64,000 nucleotides of DNA from Liolophura sinensis (lineage: Eukaryota; Mollusca; Polyplacophora; Chitonida; Chitonidae), in NCBI RefSeq assembly GCF_032854445.1, contig NC_088302.1, positions 2,718,023 to 2,782,022 of the forward strand, in the 5' to 3' direction. Shown piece by piece: positions 52,231 to 63,445 of the stretch. Under the pieces are notes generated by a model. It was not told where the DNA came from. It saw only the letters and a list, made by a program, of their open reading frames with translations, and made no database searches. The first letter of the stretch is position 1. Every line of letters begins with the position of its first letter. A program made the position numbers and the translations under genes.

Positions 52231-54245
52231 ATCACAATAAGCTATACACTTAGGTCAGAGATTGTCTAAATTTCAAAACGGTTAACTGCACTAAAATTGT
52301 GACTTACCTGAGGAAATTGTGGTTCAATATTGAAAATTAGTGTTTTTAAATCGAATTTTACGAGCTTAGACAAAGTCTGGATTAAGTGCAAGGTTTTTTG
52401 TCCCTGGGGACAGGTGCTTTGACAGCACCCACGTAAATTCGTAGTTGACAGGGAGCTGACTAGAATATTTGTTGTTTAATTTGCCACTTCTCCTGGATGA
52501 CTCCTTTCCACAGATGTACAGTAAAAGCCGTTTTGTTGTTTGCTTGTGTAATAGAGAGGAGAAATTGTGTCGGCCAGTTGCCACGAGTGTTGCAGCACGA
52601 ACAACCGACAGTGAGTAAAATAGCTGATTACGAGTTTGAACTGTCCTCAGAGGCGACAGTTAAACTAACCTTGATATCGCATGGAGTATTAAAACTGTCT
52701 GGCCGCGGTTCTTTATGGCCGATGGTTCAGTCCATAGACAGAAAAACAGTGGAGAGTAACTATTGACAGCTTCCCCATTGTGCATATTACCCGGTGATCT
52801 TGTTTCAAATATGTTATAAATAGCCACGCTACCAGCTATCAGGAAACCCTGGACTTCCGATTACACTATAATTATAAAATGTCTCCACGTGTGAAATTGT
52901 TAGACAGTGAAATGGGGCTTCGTAGGCTACGCTTAACTGTTTATACGGAAAATGGCCATTTTCCTTACATCACGATAGTCAAAACTACACTTTGTTTATT
53001 GCAGAATGCAACGTACCTGTGTATTTTACCAAGTGTCCAGTTCAAATCAATGGCACTTCATAGCTCCTGGGGATCATAATCTATACAAATGCGATCTGGA
53101 GCTAAAATTGACTGACGACGATATGGTATCACTGGCATCTCAGTGATTGTTTAAGAAGTAACTTATCTGCAGCTCACTGTTGAATTCAGATGCGTCATAT
53201 TGGTAAGTAGAGAACACTTCACAGTTCGCCCGTTGAGTTCGCCTTTAGCTGACCGGTGACTATCACGTGGCATTCCCATGAGATCGTGGCACGTAAACCA
53301 ATCACAACACCTCGAGGGAAATTTCGTTTGCAGTAACAGCCTATCTCGTAGTCCAAAACAGATTTCGTTCCCCAATTTGACCTGAGCAAGACAAGAGGCG
53401 TCTGCCAAGAATAAATATTTGACGTACAAATACATGCACCATGCGGTAGTCTTGTATCCATTCCGATGTTCTCTCCTAAAGGATAAATCAAAAATATGGG
53501 GAGAGTTTAACGTCACATCATCTGGCCTTCAGAGAATGAATTTCACACTCTATTCCCGATCTAAAGTCAATCAAAACCTATCTGTACCGATCGATACCAA
53601 TATAAAGGAAATTTCGACATTAAGATTTCCCCATTGGTGAATACTGGGTATCATGCCTATATTCCTTCAAAAATAAAACGTCTGCTTTTGTGAATGATGG
53701 CTCAACCAGTCTGTTAGCTTTGTGCTGCTGTGCAGAGTGACACTATCTCTCCCACCTTGTCTGGTGAGAGTCCAGGCTGAAGTCTACCGTCTTGAATGGA
53801 AACCACTGAGGAAAAGAGACGGAATTAACATGTCCACAAAATGACAGAAATCGCGGTAACAACATGTCCTCTTGTGACAAGTAATAAACGTTCAGAATGT
53901 ATCCAGAAGTCGCTAAGAAGAATCCATGCCAAGTCTCAAGTTAAACAAGGAGTTCTTCAAACAGTCTTCAAACTATGTACCTTTGTGCCAGTCTTCTCAA
54001 AATAAGTAGAATACCGGTACACAAAAATTTAAATTGGACCAAACATTTACATGATTTTAACCATTGCACTATAATCATTTGTCTCCATTTTTCACACATA
54101 TTGATTAAGTAACAAAAGCAAAAACAGTTTAGTTGATAAGATATGGACAGTGCAATAAACAAAAAATGACACAGACATCATGATCTGGAAAATCAAGTGT
54201 TACCATTTGCACACGAAGAATGACTGCGAGGAGCGTGGGCGACTT
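52231..54245. other. No gene identified
   Basis: A possible small plus-strand exon follows 'tttgtttattgcag' near 53003. Otherwise unique sequence with overlapping frames of 60-117 codons on both strands, none recognised. Confidence 0.35.
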
Positions 54246-54466
54246 TTATTTATTTATTTATTTGAATGGTGTTTTACGCCGTACTCAGGAATATTTCAAT
54301 TATACGACGACATTACATGCACTCTCAAGGAATCCTTTGTCGTCATATGACTGAAAAATTGTTAAGTACCGTACGACTTTAAGCACGAAGCAATCACTCA
54401 TTCTCACGTACGGCCGGAGAGGAAGCCAGCATGAGCTGGATTTGAACTCACAGCGATGGATGGACG
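54246..54466 (-). mobile_element. Mosaic SINE
   Basis: On minus: 'ttcaaatccagctcatgctg' and 'gcttcctctccggccgtacg' (SINE body), then 'aatgagtgattgctt' and 'acaatttttcagtcatatga' (the repeat also seen at 14963-15060), then SINE tail 'gagtacggcgtaaaacacca' and aaataaataa. The usual central block (ctgccagcaacctgc to accataatgctgg) is missing. Flanks share 'cgacttt'. Confidence 0.85.
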
Positions 54467-56926
54467 ACTTTGATATTACATGGAGAATAGCATATCTGCT
54501 AAATGGTTTTAGGTAAATAAACCCTTTCGTGTGATTATGTACTTAACATTTGTTTGTTCGGAGTTTACTGTACCTAAAACATTGATTTTGTTACTTCAGG
54601 ATGTTTACTGGTAACACACCGACGGCATGAATGCCAACATATACGAAGTGTTACTTCACTTTGCGACGACACCAGGGATGCCTCACCGAGCCACAGTGTA
54701 CTGTCTTTGGGTCCCCAGGACACAATCTGTTCCCATAGGGCTAAGTCCAGGAATCAAGCTTTCAAAAGGTTTGAAGGTTTTGGGTATAACGGACTCGGCG
54801 ATAAATCTGGCCGAACCCTAGCTAACATTGTTTGTGATACATGTATTAATAAGACAGGAAAAACAAGTGGACATGAAGAAATAAGGAAAGAGGAGTACTC
54901 GAGGAAAAACCAGCGACCTTTGTTAAGTTACTGACGAATTTTCTCACATGTGACCTACAGATTTGCACACCATATTGGAGCAAGAGAAGTGGTAGTCAAC
55001 GAACATGAGAGTGTGAGCATAGCCGACTAAGTCCCTGCCCAGGACTGGGTTTGAACCCACGCCCCATGTGCCGTGTCAAAGAACGTTGTTAAACCAGTGC
55101 ATGATAATCAATGTATATGATTGTCACATTTACACCGTACAATGATATATTAACGGTAACCAAGGCAGGCCTACATATATACAAGCTGTGGGAGTGGGAA
55201 AAGGTAGGACTGATATATAGAAACAGCAGTTAGGCTTTAATAATATAGAGCACTGGTCCACGAGTGAAATCAGTCAAGTTAAGACTGAGGATAGACAAGC
55301 AGAAGTCATGGTTCATTGCTTTGGGGTTCTGTCTGCTTATTGAATTAGCTCCGTCGGATATTCACTGTCTGAAGTCTTTGCACTCTGACGCCTATGGAGT
55401 GTCTCCCGTTTTCACCACAGTTCCTGTATCACAGGAGAGGGGAGATAACACTTACCTGGAGCGCACCGAAGATAACACTTACCTGGATCGTTCCGCTACT
55501 CACGCAGTTAAAACGATGCTTATAAAACAGAGGAAATTCTTGTCGAGTAATTAGTGTGCTAGCGCAGCACAATGACTCAGGAGCCTCTCACCAATGTCAT
55601 TGCTGTAAGTTCAAGTCTAGCTCTTCTTGGCTTCAGTAGGTGAGAGGACCTGTCATTAGGTTGCGGAGGTTTGTGGGTTTCCCCGGGGTTCTGACCGGTT
55701 TCCTCACATCATAATTCTGGCTGATATCGTATACATGAAATATCTTGAGTACGGCGTAAAACACCAATCAAAACAATCAATACTGGAAATCGTTTATTTC
55801 TACGAAGAAGGTATGAATATACAACTTGGTTAATTTAATGAAGTAGTACACACAAACTATGTATTAGCTTATCGTGTAGGGTACAGTCGTATTCAGTCAC
55901 AAAGTTCTGTCACAAAATTCTGAACACTGTCGTTTCGCTCACAGTCTGTCAAATCTACAGGTAATGTGGAGGGTCACACCTTCTTCTGCACTCTGCAAAG
56001 AGAGACAAACAAAATGTTTGGATATCGTTTTAAAGCAAACATTGATGTAAGTTACGCCAATTTGTATCATCAGTGTAGATAAGCTTATGGCTTTTCTGAA
56101 ATGTGACAAATGTTAACCTCTTCAAGATAAAAAAGGACAGACACTTATCAATTTTACGGTACTGCCTATGTATCAATGCTTCATTTGTTTTATTTTAAAA
56201 CAGCAGAAAACCAGAAGTTATAAAATAACAGGTTTTGCATGTTATGTCGAGTGAAAAAATGTCCATATATACCGACTTATCTTAATGTACATGGATGTAG
56301 AACGCGGGTTACTTTGGGTCGGGATGGGCACCACACTGCGTGATGGAAACAATTCACCATTTGCTGTCTGACAATCTCAAATAAGCATTTTCACAGCATC
56401 AAAAAACGTTGAACTGTGGCGAGAATTTTGTAAAGGGTAGCTCCTTTCGCGTTTTCTTCATGATTAATAAGTTTTTTTTTTCTTAATAACATAGTGGACT
56501 TAATTATAGATATATAGTTGAGAACTCGGATAGGAAATGCTGAAGTCTATTACATTTGCCCCTAACGAATATTCTTTGTTGACCATTTTCATTCTATACA
56601 CAGTTTAGATTTCTCGCTGTTTCTCTTTCTTCATATTGTTCTTACTCTATAGAAACGACTGTGTACAAATTTGCACGTCGACAATGATGTGAGCATCAGT
56701 GGTATATAATCTGTGTACTTTTAACATTAAAAATTACACAGTTTGTGTACTGTGAGTACACAAATTACTTGATGTGCATTTTTGCCACAACATTGTCTGC
56801 TACTCGTGCACTGTAGTTCTATAGAGAGTATGTTCTGAAATCTGCTTTCAGTAGCTCCTGGCTTTCCTCCTGCCTCTCTTTCTTTGACAGGTTTTAAACA
56901 AAATGTTTGGTAGAGTGTATGGGGCT
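54467..56926. other. No gene identified
   Basis: Contains the SINE at 55554. A 96-codon plus frame at 55264 has a hydrophobic stretch (WFIALGFCLLIEL) but no family match. Near 55030, inverted 'gggttcaaacccag' is a B-box-like SINE relic. Confidence 0.4.
55554..55778 (+). mobile_element. SINE, diverged, nearly complete
   Basis: From 'tgctagcgcagcacaatgac' through 'ggtttccccggggttctg' to 'cttgagtacggcgtaaaaca'. Only the first 25 bases of the head are missing. Confidence 0.92.
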
Positions 56927-57085
56927 GCATATCCATCGTGTTGAATTGGGGGCTGTGTATCCATCGTGTTGAATTGGGGCTGTTTGTCCATCGTGTTGAA
57001 TTGGGGCTATATATCCATCGTGTTGAATTGGGGCTGTATATCCATCGTGTTGAATTGGGGGCTGTATGTCCATCGTGTTGAATAT
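56927..57085. repeat. 27-28-bp tandem repeat, about 6 copies
   Basis: Unit 'tccatcgtgttgaattgggg' followed by 'ctgtata'. Ends at a short 'atatatagatatatata' run. Confidence 0.93.
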
Positions 57086-57729
57086 ATAGATATATATAAA
57101 CAGTTGCAATCAAAGCCCAGCTGAGATACATGTTTTACTATCGACACTTATATTCTAGCATGGTACACCATTTGAATACTGATTTCACTCACTCGTCTAG
57201 AACATACCTTGCTTTCCAACGTCATTGAAAACTGTTGACTGCTTCTCTTTGCATGATTCCGTGAATTTTCATACATTGTATACTTTCTTAGTTCTTGTGT
57301 TTGGAATTAGCCTTGCGATTATTGACCTGGATCCTCCTTGTTGGTTGACGACTGGTATACCACTGGTATATATTTCTTCTAAAATTTGAGACGCCTGGTC
57401 TGCTCATTTTACCCAATATATTTTCCCCAATGTATGGTTAAACCATCTAATGAACAACGCAACAAACTCATAGCTTTACTTTTCCAAAAGGCTGGTAAAG
57501 AAATATAATATTCTTCTTTCAACACTGCTAATATCTGTCCCAAATTTTGCCTCTATATTTTCCGTGACGTTAAGAAATAGGCGTCCTATCGTTTTCACGC
57601 TACGAAATTGAACGAAAAAGTGGGTTTTTCATCCTAAAAGATGGTATAAAATACATATACCCGTATATATACATATCTGTGAAGGAATTAAAATTGAGAC
57701 AAAAGTTTCGTGGGATTCATAATGCTCGG

Positions 57730-57902
57730 CTGGCTTCCTCTTCGGCTGTATGTGGGAAGGTCCGACAGCAACCTGCGGGTGGTCGTGGGTTTCCCCCGGG
57801 CTGTGCCCGGTTTCCACCCACCATAATGCTGGCCGCCGTCGTATAAATGAAATATTCTTGAGTACGGCGTAAAACACCCAATCAAATAAATAAAATAAAT
57901 AA
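57730..57902 (+). mobile_element. SINE, 5'-truncated, with target-site duplication
   Basis: Begins 'ctggcttcctcttcggctgt'; ends in 'aaataaataaaataaataa'. 'ataatgctcgg' occurs at 57719-57729 and 57903-57913. Confidence 0.96.
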
Positions 57903-57913
57903 ATAATGCTCGG

Positions 57914-58336
57914 TACGTGTATATTTGGTAGACCTACACAAGCTGTTGTGAGGACTATAGGCTGTTGAACGTCGTAAAGTGACGTCATTTCATTGAAGAA
58001 TGTCCTTTTTCACAATCAGCATCTGGAACTGGAATTGGAACCAACTTGTTTGCATCAACATTATCTCAACAACTTTAGATATATTTTAAGATACTCTTCA
58101 GATCGGCGTTGAGGGTCAGTCAACCTGCCATTACCAATGATCGTTCAGGTTCGCATTTTCGGGCACCGTCACACATGTATTTTGCGGTCATGAATTTCGA
58201 TTTACCCGTCTGCGCTTGTCAATTTACGACAATCGTAAACGGACGCAAACAATTCATTTCGCGGAACAATGTCTTGAGATTGTGATTGCAGTTTTAGGTT
58301 TCACCAGCCGTGGTTTGTGCATTTAAGACCAACGAG
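57914..58336 (+). promoter_or_regulatory. Presumed promoter and 5' UTR of MSL3
   Basis: Unique sequence between a SINE (ends 57902 plus its duplication) and the MSL3 start codon. It is richer in CG dinucleotides from about 58150 to 58275 than the flanks. I see no TATA box, so a dispersed housekeeping-type promoter is the inference; the transcription start cannot be placed from sequence alone. An upstream intron cannot be excluded: there is an AG in 'attgcag' at 58289-58290. Confidence 0.4.
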
Positions 58337-58435
58337 ATGGCAACAAGAGGGGTTAAATATCAGTTTTCAGTAGGAGAGCATGTCCTATGCTTTGAGCCAG
58401 ATCCAACGAAAGCCAGAGTTCTTTATGAAGCGAAG
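58337..58435 (+). CDS. MSL3: MSL3 exon 1 (coding part)
   Basis: Encodes residues 1-33, ending VLYEAK in phase 0 at donor GTACTG. The ATG has a purine at -3 and G at +4. An in-frame stop 42 bases upstream rules out an N-terminal extension within the same exon. Contains the first chromo barrel strand and cage residue Y30. Confidence 0.95.
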
Positions 58436-61400
58436 GTACTGACAATACACAGCCGCATTCACTCGGAGTCCAGTTATCGTCACAGCTAAAGATTTCGGTT
58501 TGATGGTCTCATTTCAATGCCTTTGTATTAGCTGAGTGTGGGTAATTGGCAGATTACTCAAAGTTGTAGTTATCCTGCTGTCATCATAATTGGTGTCATA
58601 TTACATTCCAGGATAAATCGTTAGTGAGTAGTCTGAATTTTCTGAATGGAACTTGCAGCAAATATTGTGATAAGTCTAACGGCATGCTACCTGCCATCGT
58701 ATACACACAGACTCCGTACATCACACACATCTTACACACGGAAACTCTTAATCATTCTAACTGGAGCAACTTATGTCTAGAACTGCAGCACGCCATTAGC
58801 CTTACCACAATATTTGCTCTAAGTTCTAGTCAAAAAATTCAGACTAGTCATCAGCGGGCCATGATCTAGTGATTAAAAGGATTTATGATGCCATCTAGCC
58901 ACTGGGACACACAAGGTGCATGTTCAAAACCAGTTTTGAACAAGGCATCTGTAGACTCCTCTGCTCTCATTGCTTGTCACTGTGGAGCCTTGGTGACAAT
59001 GAGCGGTTGATAACTCCCGTGTGGCCATTAGAACAGGGAAGCATTTGTAGAAGGCCACTTGTTGTCCACCAGTAGGGCTTAAGTGTGTTCCTCAGTTGGT
59101 GCAATTAGTGGGCGCTCACATATGCACCAGAAATTGGGGGAATATCATAATGTGATATCATGATGCTATTTCATTGAAGAATCTGTATTTCACGTTTGAA
59201 TATCTGAAGAAGTGAATCATCAAGAACAAAGGCAGCACTGTCTCTTATAGTGGTGGAGTATCTTCACATGTGGTGGAGTATCTTCAATTTTTTCTTTGTC
59301 GTTTTGTGAGAAATTGTCTGTCACAGTGATTGTCACATTTTAGTCTTGTTCTGTGAACTGATTGTCCACTAATGACTATTGCTCCAGTATAGTAATCACC
59401 CAGGAACCCCTCACCAATGCTGTCATTGTGAGTTCAACTCCAGCATATGTTGTCTTTCTGGCCATACATGGGAAGGCTGGGCAGCAACCTGCAGATGGCC
59501 TTGTGGGTTTCCCCCAGCTTCTGCCCAGGTTTATCCTGCCAGAATGCTGGGCCCCGTCATTTAAGTAAAATACTATAGCATAAGATACCAATAAAATAAA
59601 TAAATAAATCTAGTATAGTAGACTTTGGGCAACCTTAATTTTATTCAACCTGGACGATTATATGACAGAGATGATCATATATTATTGGTCAAAGCTATGG
59701 ACTGTTGTCAGTTGCTTTCAGTTTTTACGTCTTGCCTTTGTGTCAGTAAATCACTGCAGTTGATGCAAAGAATTTCAGTTTTTTAATTATACACCACAAT
59801 GATGCTGAATTGTATGTTGGTATTGCTCACAGGTGTTAGATCTATGCCCTGGTAAAGACAGAGCTGGTAGAAGAAAAGCTGAGTATCATATCCATTTTCA
59901 AGGATGGAACAACAGGTGAGATTTCTTGTACATTTTGGGAGAGTTACAGTGTGAAACAGCCTAAAAAGAAGTGTGTCGGATTTACTGACCACTGACCACT
60001 GTTCACACATGCATAGCTTCCGTAGCATAAACATGTTCTTTGTTTGGCCTATCGAAAAATAATGTAGTCCATGGCAATAACAAAAAATGGCAAAAAGGGT
60101 CATTTTCAAGGTCCAGTCTACTGTGACCAGAATCTTGATCTGTCTGTCTGAGATATGTGATCTATGTCGCAGCTCAACACGTAATTCCAGAGGGATAATC
60201 CCATGGATGAGCGCAATTCCAGAGGGATAATCCCATGGATGAGCCATACATCTTCCTGTAGTTAGACTGAAAAAGGTCGACAATAATTTTCAAGTAGCAT
60301 GACAGAGACGAACTCACCGACTGTATTTTTCATTGTTTACACAAGTCTAGTGACAGGGACTGTATTGGCTATGTGCGACTGTATTCTTCATTGTTTACAC
60401 CAGTCTAGTGACAGACACAGTATTGGCTATATGAGACTGTATTCTTCATTGTTTACACCAGTCTAGTGACAGGGACTGTATTGGCTATGAGAGACTATAT
60501 TTTTCATAGTTTACACAAGTCTAGTGACAGGGACTGTATTGGCTAGGTGCGACTGTATTCTTTATTGTTTACACAAGTCTAGTGACAGGGACTGTATTGG
60601 CTATGGGAGACTGTATTTTTCATTGTTTACACAAGTCTAGTGACAGGGACAGTATTGGCTATATGAGACTGTATTTTTCATAGTTTACACAAGTCTACTG
60701 ACAGGGACAGTATTGGCTATGAGAGACTGTATTTTTCATTGTTTACACAAGTCAATGACAGATGCAGTATTGGCTATGTGAGACTGTAAATTTCATTTTT
60801 TACACAAGTCTAGTGACATGGACAGTATTGGCTATGTGAGACTGTATTTTTCATTGTTTACACAAATGACAGACAATATTGGCACTTGCAGTCTTCATGC
60901 CTCATTGTGTACATATGTAGCTGAGATACTAGTATTGCCAGCGTTAGTCTGTAAGTTCCATTGTTTGCTCATGTAGCTGGGACCGCATTGTTGGAGAAGA
61001 CTTCATCCTGAAGAGTAGTGAAGAAAATAAAACACTCATGAGAAGACTGGCTGAAACTGCTCGAAAGTAGTAAGTGACTAAATTACCTTCTGTTATTTCC
61101 ATGTATTTACCTACAAGCTACAAGAGGCACTTTGCTACGGAGTGCTTTCGCTGCAATTTCACAATACTATGCTAAATCCACCAGTGTTGTAACTTGTAAA
61201 TCAGTTTTAGAAAAAGATTTCAAAGCTATATTTTAGATATGAGAATGTAATGATATGTGCCATTTCATAGAATTACAGATTTTACAAATTGATGCAATTT
61301 CAAGCTACACCTCTTCAAGGAGCACAGCATAGGACATATTTATAGCTAAACAGTCTTGTCTCAGTCCATTTATGTCTTCTTTCTTGGTCTTCTCTTTTTC

Positions 61401-62909
61401 TTTCTCGTGTTTATGGTATGAAAATATATGTGAGCACACTGGTGAGTATTTATGAGCACTGGGCACTTGTTTTTTTCCTTGATGTTGTGGGAATTGTTCT
61501 GGTATTGGTTTGAGTTAAGGTTATTACTTTACTTTGTGTTCCCAGTACCCACCTGCCATGAATCCTTTTTGCCTTTAACACCCTCTTTAAACCTCTCTCT
61601 TTTATGTGAGTTTAGTTTAGTGTATTTTTTTGGTTTAGACCTATAAACCTTACATGTAAACGGCAGCATGTGCAACTAGGCCTACTGATGGCCAAAGAAA
61701 AGATGTAAAAAATTTGATCAGAACCATTCTCAAATTTGGAAATTATCAATAAATTCATGTGAATATTTTGTTAAGGAATGAAACCAACAGTAGATTATTC
61801 ATTTCAGTGGTTAATGGCCATTGTTCTCAAACACGTTGGAGACTTTGAAAAAACATGTTAGTGAATATATCCATTGCAATGGATATTTTGCTTGAACAGT
61901 TTGCACTAAAACATTGTGCCTGGTGCGCATGTCAAAACCTTACCTAGTGCTCACTGGAATACCATGCCTAGTGTTCACTGGAATACCATGCGTAGTGCTC
62001 ATGGGAATACTGGGTCAGCTTTCCTGGTTATCACTGGAATACCATGGCTAGTGCACTATGCCTGGCTCTTAGTGGAACACCTTGCTCAACTTCACTGGAA
62101 TACCATGCCTGATGCTCGCACTAATATCGTGCCAAGCACTTACTGGAACAGCATACCTGGTCCTTGCTGGAACACCATGCCTGGTGTTCACTAGAACATT
62201 TTGCCTGGTGTTCACTTGTACACTGTGCCTAGTGCTCACTGGAAAACCATGTCTGGTGCTCACTGGAGCACTTTACCTCATGGTGACTGGAACACCAAGC
62301 CTAGTGCTTACTGCAACACTGTGCCTAGTGCTCAATAGAATGTGATGCCTAGTGCTCACTGGAACACCATACCTGGTGCTCTCTGGAACACCCAGCCTAA
62401 TGCTTGCAGGAACACTGTGCCTAGTGCTCACTAGAAAGTGATGCCTAGTGCACACTGCAACACCATGCCTGGTGCTCACTGGAACACCATGCCTCGTACT
62501 CTGTGGAACACTGTTAAGCATTCATTTGAAAGTTATATCGAACATTATTTGGTTGTTGCCTTATGTTGGACAGAGGGTGCACCTCCTGATTCTTGTTGTT
62601 ATTGTTACTGTTGTTTGTCCCTCCCTGGGTTTTTGGTTCTATTTCTCACATATTGCCATGCATCCTCACATCTTTAGTGCCACAAATTACAGCCGCAAAA
62701 ACAGGGTAAGGAAGCAAAAGATTAATGCGATTTTGAGACGAGCCTTTGTGAAGAAGCCAAAGTTTGACAGCGGCTCAGAGTCGTCATCATCTGGGTCAGA
62801 ATCTGGGTCATCCTCAGGGGAGGAGTCAGAGGATGGGGAGGTAACCGAGGAAGAGGAATCAGAAAATGGACGGGACGAATATCTACACAATGGAGGGGAT
62901 GAAGAGATG
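58337..62909 (+). CDS. MSL3: MSL3 orthologue, 5' part (four exons; gene continues past window)
   Basis: Joined exons 58337-58435, 59833-59915, 60977-61069 and 62678-62909 give 169 residues in one frame with consistent phases (0, 2, 2, 0). The N-terminus contains [18 protein letters not shown] and then HFQGWNN-SWDR, the pattern of the MSL3 chromo barrel; the paralogue MRG15/MORF4L1 lacks the FEPDPTKAR insertion, so I call MSL3. Aromatic-cage residues Y30, F55, W58 and W62 match those known to bind methylated H4K20 in human MSL3, offset by one. Residues about 93-122 are basic and 123-169 are rich in Ser, Glu and Asp, like the MSL3 linker. The family protein is about 500 residues and ends in an MRG domain that binds MSL1; that part must lie beyond position 64000. 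MSL3 acts in the nucleus in the MSL complex, which directs MOF to acetylate H4K16. The start is the first ATG after an in-frame TAG at 58295. Confidence 0.95.
58866..59110 (+). mobile_element. SINE-like repeat, second family, in MSL3 intron 1
   Basis: 'aaggtgcatgttcaaaacca' matches 'ggtgcatgttcaaacccggc' at 32430; 'cgtgtggccattagaacagg' follows at the same relative position as in that copy. B-box-like GTTCAAAACC is present. Confidence 0.5.
59395..59611 (+). mobile_element. SINE in MSL3 intron 1
   Basis: Diverged copy from 'atcacccaggaacccctcac' to 'ataccaataaaataaataaa', with the pyrimidine-rich centre kept. 'agtatagta' flanks it at 59386-59394 and 59612-59620. Confidence 0.9.
59833..59915 (+). 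CDS. MSL3: MSL3 exon 2
   Basis: Acceptor 'gctcacag' and donor AACAG|GTGAGA bound an 83-nt exon that encodes [18 protein letters not shown] and then HIHFQGWNN, leaving two bases (ag) of a split serine codon. It carries cage residues F55 and W58. The frame continues exon 1 exactly. A 166-residue antisense frame over this exon is a shadow. Confidence 0.95.
60303..60976. repeat. 58-bp tandem repeat in MSL3 intron 2
   Basis: 'cattgtttacac' recurs at 60331, 60389 and 60447 (58 apart) for about 10 units, then at 60852, 60903 and 60959 with looser spacing. Unit blocks: 'cattgtttacacaagtctag', 'tgacagggactgtattggct', 'atgtgagactgtattttt'. The last unit includes the true acceptor of exon 3. Confidence 0.9.
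60977..61069 (+). CDS. MSL3: MSL3 exon 3
   Basis: A 93-nt exon starting after 'ctcatgtag'. The first base completes Ser61, then [18 protein letters not shown] and [12 protein letters not shown] follow; it ends with two bases (ta) at a strong donor GTAAGT. WDR and the helix with LxRRLAExARK match the end of the MSL3 chromo barrel. The acceptor and first exon bases resemble the upstream 58-bp tandem repeat (see findings). Confidence 0.93.
61914..62515. repeat. 24-bp minisatellite in MSL3 intron 3, about 24 copies
   Basis: Unit 'cactggaacaccatgcctgg' plus tgct, variable at 'tagtgct/tggtgct'. Frames of 64-92 codons through it on both strands are due to the 8-codon period. Confidence 0.94.
62678..62909 (+). 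CDS. MSL3: MSL3 exon 4 (basic then acidic linker)
   Basis: After the acceptor 'cacatctttag' the exon completes a Tyr codon and reads [20 protein letters not shown], then a Lys-rich stretch, then a long Ser/Glu/Asp-rich tract that ends GGDEEM in phase 0 at donor GTGAGG. A second acceptor AG at 62691-62692 is also in frame and would drop five residues, so the exact start is uncertain (62678 or 62693). The low-complexity acidic tract fits the linker between the chromo barrel and MRG domains of MSL3. The frame is open for some distance on both sides, but those flanks are intron: repeat upstream, SINE downstream. Confidence 0.85.
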
Positions 62910-62961
62910 GTGAGGAGTATTCAATATTGTGGTTATTTGTATAAACTTTCATTGAAGTTTC

Positions 62962-63234
62962 GGGGCCTCCGTGGCTCAGTCGGTTAGCGCGCTAGCGCAG
63001 CGTAATGACCCAGAAGCCTCTCACCAATGCGGTCGCTGTGAGTTCAAGTCCAGCTCATGCTGGCTTCCTCTCCGGCCGTAAGTGGGAAGGTCTGCCAGCA
63101 ACCTGCGGATGGTCGTGGGTTTCCCCCGGGCTCTGCCTGGTTTCCACCCACCATAATGCTGGCCGCCGTCGTATAAGTGAAATATTCTTGAGTACGGCGT
63201 AAAACACCAATCAAAAAAAAAAAAAAAAAAAAAA
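62962..63234 (+). mobile_element. Full-length SINE in MSL3 intron 4
   Basis: Starts 'ggggcctccgtggctcagtc' (A-box), B-box 'gagttcaagtcc', ends in about 21 A. Perfect 13-bp duplication 'tcattgaagtttc' at 62949-62961 and 63235-63247. Starts 53 bases after exon 4. Confidence 0.98.
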
Positions 63235-63445
63235 TCATTGAAGTTTCCTCTATGCATGTGTGGTAAAGCTAATATTTCGTCCATTTAGCTTGTTCTCTTA
63301 CACATTACCTGTACTTAGTAACTGTAAAATAAAATGTAAGCACTTGTACTTGCCGTCTTTACAATGCCATTGTTGATTTAATATGTAAGTGGATTGTTTT
63401 ATATTTAATTCTGTGGATTTTCCTTCTTTACTCATAATTACTTCC

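Noticed and set aside
53163-53516. Overlapping minus frames of 117 and 90 codons
   Set aside because: Two overlapping frames look equally plausible and neither shows a domain or a full splice pair.
55264-55554. 96-codon frame with a hydrophobic segment
   Set aside because: One hydrophobic stretch only; no family match, and the end repeats 'gataacacttacctgga' by duplication.
59783-60283. 166-codon minus-strand frame
   Set aside because: It is antisense to MSL3 exon 2 and intron repeats, with no splice or family support.
62687-62952. Minus-strand frames rich in Ser and Pro
   Set aside because: Antisense shadow of the acidic MSL3 exon 4.
62962-63060. Possible tRNA gene
   Set aside because: A- and B-boxes are present, but the sequence is the head of a SINE with conserved body, tail and target-site duplication.
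63005-63284. Frames of about 65-87 codons seen at several places (also 39237, 57629, 34625, 15737)
   Set aside because: All are translations of the SINE, recognisable by recurring LRRTQEYFTYTTAASIMVGG or AVLKNISLIRRRPALWW.
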